Shown: positions 62,786-64,000 of the stretch, piece by piece | How the letters are laid out: each line of letters starts with the position of its first letter | Position numbering within the stretch: the stretch's first letter is position 1 | NCBI GenBank assembly: GCA_028023455.1 | Contig: JAQFVV010012668.1 | Coordinates: 868,001 to 932,000 of the forward strand | DNA from: Epiperipatus broadwayi | Taxonomy: Eukaryota > Onychophora > Udeonychophora > Euonychophora > Peripatidae | Direction: 5' to 3' | Length of the DNA: 64,000 nucleotides | Notes under the pieces: model-generated | Told to the model about the DNA's origin: nothing | Databases searched by the model: none | The model's input: only the letters and a program-made list of their open reading frames with translations | Made by a program: the position numbers and the translations under genes

Positions 62786-63920
62786 ATCACATAACATCAA
62801 TTTTCCCTTGACTCTCTCTTCTCTCTGGCTTTCATTTTACATCTTGGAAGAGAACACATGGAAACATAGTTATTATTCAATTTTTATTGACATTACTTTT
62901 ATTCATTCATGACAAGTACGTTATATAATAATTATTGATTATTATTATTATTTAAAAAAAAACTATAAAAAACTTCTCTTTATAAAGTATATTTTAAAAA
63001 AACAAAACAAAACAAAAACCCCATTTTCTATTATAGATTTATAAAGACATATGATATCGAATTTAGCAGAAATGTTAGAATTCAAATGCTTTGCTCTTAC
63101 ATCTTATGTATTTTCTATATAACATTTTAGAAATTGTAATGTACATACGTATGATTCAAAACTTTTGATTTATATAAATGTTTATAATAATGCATTTCAA
63201 AAAATAATAAAATAAATAACTATTTTCTATAATAGATTTTGAAAACATGATTTTTTCTTACAAATATATATATATACACATTTGAAAAAGCAATTATAAG
63301 CATTTTTCTTGGGGGTACATATATTTATAATATTGTTAAACAAAACAACAACACATAATTTTTTTTGCTTCCTTGACATGACATATCCTATACAAAAATA
63401 TAAAATTAAGTAAATTGTATAATTTAGATTATTTATTTAAAAAAATATTAAATAGATGCAAGATTGTTTATTATATATAATATTTTTAAAGTTTAAAAGT
63501 ATTTAAATTTAGGCATTCATTACATTACATATAAAAAAATATTCAAAACTTTTATTATCTAAGATATAATTCATATAAATATGAAGATTTAATATTTATT
63601 TTCAAAGACACTGTAGACAATGCAGAAAGAAAATTTATTTTTAAAATTAAAAAACAGTAGTCATAAATGGAATTCATTATCAAATAAATTCTCCTGAATG
63701 ATACTTATTATTTATAGTTATTAAAGTTATATATACATTAACTGAAGTTGCTCTTTGTAAAAATTAGCCTATAATAATTAATATTTTCAAAATAAATATT
63801 ATAAATATGATATTTAGATTGAAGGATGAAGATTTAAACCAAAAAACATTTTTTTTCTTTCAATAAAATGGTTCAGCAATCAATAAGATTGCAGAATTGT
63901 TAGCACATGTACTTTAATTT
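62786..63920. other. Anonymous AT-rich DNA
   Basis: Nothing recognisable. Confidence 0.4.
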
Positions 63921-63926
63921 AATTCA

Positions 63927-64000
63927 GTACACTGGTATTAGAGCTGCAACAAGGAGCACGTATTACACCTACTGCACCTGTTCACATTCGTATCAATCCT
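63927..64000 (+). other. Possible exon start at the window edge
   Basis: The last 75 bp become less AT-rich. A TTTAATTTAATTCAG acceptor-like sequence precedes a region open in at least one frame to the window end (LVLELQQGARITPTAPVHIR in one frame). It is too short to identify and may be a repeat. Confidence 0.2.

Noticed and set aside
1-64000. CRISPR arrays, bacterial operons, rRNA genes or prophage
   Set aside because: No regularly spaced repeats with unique spacers, no dense open frames and no ribosomal RNA blocks. Composition and element content are eukaryotic throughout.

Overview
This is a very AT-rich stretch of an animal nuclear genome, probably from an arthropod or another invertebrate. 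It has no operons, ribosome binding sites or bacterial-type genes. It contains no complete, intact protein-coding gene that I can recognise. Nearly everything that can be named is a decayed mobile element in AT-rich intergenic or intronic DNA. The invertebrate assignment rests on the mix of RTE-like LINEs, Penelope-like elements, palindromic MITE-like elements and one TATA plus TCAGT core promoter. It is an inference, not a species call.

Layout. 1.4-4.2 kb: degenerate RTE-like LINE with endonuclease and reverse transcriptase (RT), with a snap-back inverted repeat at its 5' end; a 5'-truncated relative lies at 7.0-7.3 kb. 4.68-5.05 kb: exact 186 bp tandem duplication. 5.86-5.94 kb: hammerhead-like RNA motif on the minus strand. 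9.96-12.6 kb: two copies of one Penelope-like element (PLE) arranged head to head; one arm carries a palindromic MITE whose longer relative sits at 49.1 kb. 13.9-14.1 kb: small foldback. 14.55-14.88 kb and 21.26-21.43 kb: the two best candidate host exons. 15.8-16.9 kb and 39.3-40.4 kb: two copies of an unclassified non-coding repeat. 17.0-18.2 kb (minus): 5' remnant of another LINE. 24.5-26.9 kb: a second PLE family in three pieces with one inversion. 27.8 kb: candidate TATA/Inr promoter. 28.1-29.2 and 44.4-45.6 kb: two copies of a TA-flanked non-autonomous DNA transposon. 32.7-33.2 and 37.6-39.3 kb: a foldback family; one copy was hit by a reverse-transcribed tRNA-Gly with a perfect 15 bp target-site duplication. 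36.4-37.0 kb and 56.3-58.6 kb (both minus): LINE remnants. 59.0-62.8 kb: a 3.7 kb degenerate LINE with an esterase-like ORF1, an endonuclease, an RT and a C-terminal zinc-knuckle remnant.

How it works together: the picture is a graveyard with several nested insertions rather than a gene cluster. The RTs and endonucleases carry stops, frameshifts and altered catalytic residues and should be inactive. The most informative structures are the two PLE inversions, the tRNA retropseudogene inside a foldback, and the internal hairpin shared by the TA-flanked elements. The remaining long stretches look like anonymous AT-rich DNA with short (TA)n tracts and homopolymers.
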